NCBI RefSeq assembly: GCF_016863615.1
Contig: NZ_BOPF01000025.1
Coordinates: 100,779 to 164,778, forward strand
Direction: 5' to 3'
Length of the DNA: 64,000 nt
Origin: Virgisporangium aliadipatigenens
GTDB taxonomy: Bacteria; Actinomycetota; Actinomycetes; Mycobacteriales; Micromonosporaceae
Numbering within the stretch: position 1 is the stretch's first letter; each line of letters opens with the position of its first letter. The position numbers were made by a program, and so were the translations under genes. Shown here in pieces: positions 63,125 to 64,000 of this stretch. The notes beneath the pieces were generated by a model. The model was not told where the DNA came from and did not search any database. It saw only the letters and a list, made by a program, of their open reading frames with translations.

Positions 63125-64000
63125 TCAGGAGCACCGCAGCACGACGACCGCGTGCGCGAGGACCTCGACGGTGCCGCCCGGCTTGATGCTGCCCGGCCGC
63201 GCGGCGAGCAGCGGGTCGGCGGTGTCGAAGACCACCTCCCACAGGTCCCCGTACGCCTCGCCGGGCAGCGTGAACATCAGGTCCTGCGGCAACGGGTTGA
63301 ACAGCAACAGGAACGAGTCGTCGACGATCGCCTCGCCGAACGCGTCCTGCTCGGGGATGGCGTACCCGTTGAGGAACACGGTGATCGTGGACGCCGAGCG
63401 GGACTGCCAGTCGGTTTCGCGCATGGGCCGGCCGTCGCGGCGCAGCCAGGCGATGTCCGGCAGCGCGGAACCGTTGTGCGGCCTGCCGTCGAAGAAGCGG
63501 CGGCGCCGGAAGATGGGATGCTCGGCGCGCAGCCGGATCAGGTCGGCGGTGAACCGGGTGAGGCTGTCGTAGATGCGCCCCTCCTCCCAGTCGACCCAGC
63601 TCAGTTCGTTGTCCTGGCCGTAGACGTTGTTGTTGCCGCGCTGCGTGCGGCCGAGTTCGTCGCCGTGCACGATCATCGGGACGCCCTGCGAGAGCAGCAG
63701 GGTGGCGAGGAAGCTGCGCTTGCGGCGTTCCCGCAGCGCGATGATCGTCGGGTCGTCGGTGGGGCCCTCGGCGCCGCCGTTCCACGAACGGTTGTGGCTG
63801 TCGCCGTCCCGGTTGTCCTCGCCGTTGGCCTCGTTGTGCTTGTCGTTGAACGAGACCAGGTCGTGCAGCGTGAAGCCGTCGTGCGCGGTGACGAAGTTGA
63901 TGCTGGCGATGGGCCGCCGCCCGTCGATCTCGTACAGGTCGGAGCTGCCGGTGAAGCGGGAGGCGAACTCGCCCAGCGTGCCCGGCTCGCCGCGCCAGAA
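63125..64000 (-). CDS. glgX: glycogen debranching enzyme GlgX, C-terminal part
   Basis: The last 291 residues of an isoamylase-type debranching enzyme; the start lies beyond the right edge. Visible motifs are the conserved region IV-like INFVTAHDGFTLHDLVSFNDKHNEANGE, with the transition-state His-Asp, and GVPMIVHGDELGRTQRGNNNVYGQDNELSWVDW, the GlgX/TreX hallmark. The C-terminal beta domain ends VEVLAHAVVVLRC. It removes alpha-1,6 branches from glycogen or limit dextrins in the cytoplasm. It is separated by 30 bp from the zinc-ribbon operon and transcribed the same way. Confidence 0.93.
   Translation of the reverse strand, partial: FWRGEPGTLGEFASRFTGSSDLYEIDGRRPIASINFVTAHDGFTLHDLVSFNDKHNEANGEDNRDGDSHNRSWNGGAEGPTDDPTIIALRERRKRSFLATLLLSQGVPMIVHGDELGRTQRGNNNVYGQDNELSWVDWEEGRIYDSLTRFTADLIRLRAEHPIFRRRRFFDGRPHNGSALPDIAWLRRDGRPMRETDWQSRSASTITVFLNGYAIPEQDAFGEAIVDDSFLLLFNPLPQDLMFTLPGEAYGDLWEVVFDTADPLLAARPGSIKPGGTVEVLAHAVVVLRCS

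Overview
The window is a stretch of actinomycete chromosome of roughly 72% G+C. Coding third positions are almost all G or C, GTG starts are common, and families typical of Actinobacteria are present (furA-katG, a RamB-type regulator beside aceA-aceB, anchored-repeat zinc ABC transport, ECF sigma factors, a Rox-like rifamycin monooxygenase). The genus cannot be fixed from the sequence; a Micromonosporaceae- or Pseudonocardiales-like filamentous actinomycete fits. I see no rRNA, tRNA, CRISPR array, insertion sequence or phage integrase. About 65 genes, a few fragments and pseudogenes, and very short intergenic gaps fill the window. Both edges cut genes: an MFS transporter at the left and a glycogen debranching enzyme (glgX) at the right.

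Layout. 1-4.5 kb: partial transporter, a helical-repeat protein paired with a membrane-anchored M16 metallopeptidase, a truncated Na+/H+ antiporter fragment and a sugar-nucleotide-epimerase-like protein. 4.6-13.6 kb: a Zur-box-controlled zinc uptake operon of overlapping genes. It has four secreted or surface proteins with the actinobacterial anchor repeat (one with an LPKTG sortase signal), a ZnuA-like lipoprotein interrupted by a permuted repeat, an ATPase and a permease. An UPF0718 permease and its TIGR03943-type partner follow. 13.6-21.3 kb: a cytochrome P450, then a MacAB-like export operon facing a two-component system. 21.3-25.7 kb: a rifamycin-type monooxygenase facing a compact lasso-peptide-like locus (cyclase, 48-residue precursor, HPr-kinase-like protein). 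The usual RRE and leader-peptidase genes are not in the window. 25.7-32.8 kb: Old Yellow Enzyme, an envelope-stress trio, furA-katG and an ECF sigma operon. 32.9-39.9 kb: glyA, ramB-like regulator, glyoxylate shunt genes aceA-aceB and a double GNAT protein. 39.9-45.7 kb: a cation efflux/ArsR pair, a WYL regulator facing a DUF1761 membrane protein, a glycosyltransferase, an AraC regulator and an SRPBCC protein. 45.7-52 kb: GMC oxidoreductase, an ECF sigma/zinc-finger membrane protein/ABC ATPase operon, a decayed flavin monooxygenase facing a TetR-MFS pair. 52-58.1 kb: secreted multidomain carbohydrate enzymes. 58.3-64 kb: a TRIC-type channel, a VOC protein, an operon of two tandem zinc-ribbon membrane proteins plus a DHA2 drug exporter, and glgX.

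Two window-wide signals stand out. First, about fourteen genes, nearly all at the head of a transcription unit, have a TANNNT -10 element ending 6-8 nt before the start codon and no Shine-Dalgarno sequence. This is the signature of leaderless transcripts, and it decides several starts (GTG for glyA, GTG for the lasso cyclase, the internal ATG for the efflux gene). Second, the 11-bp palindrome TCCAC(A/T)GTGGA occurs ten times, far above chance. The most novel candidate system is the lasso-type C-A-K locus at 22.8-25.7 kb.
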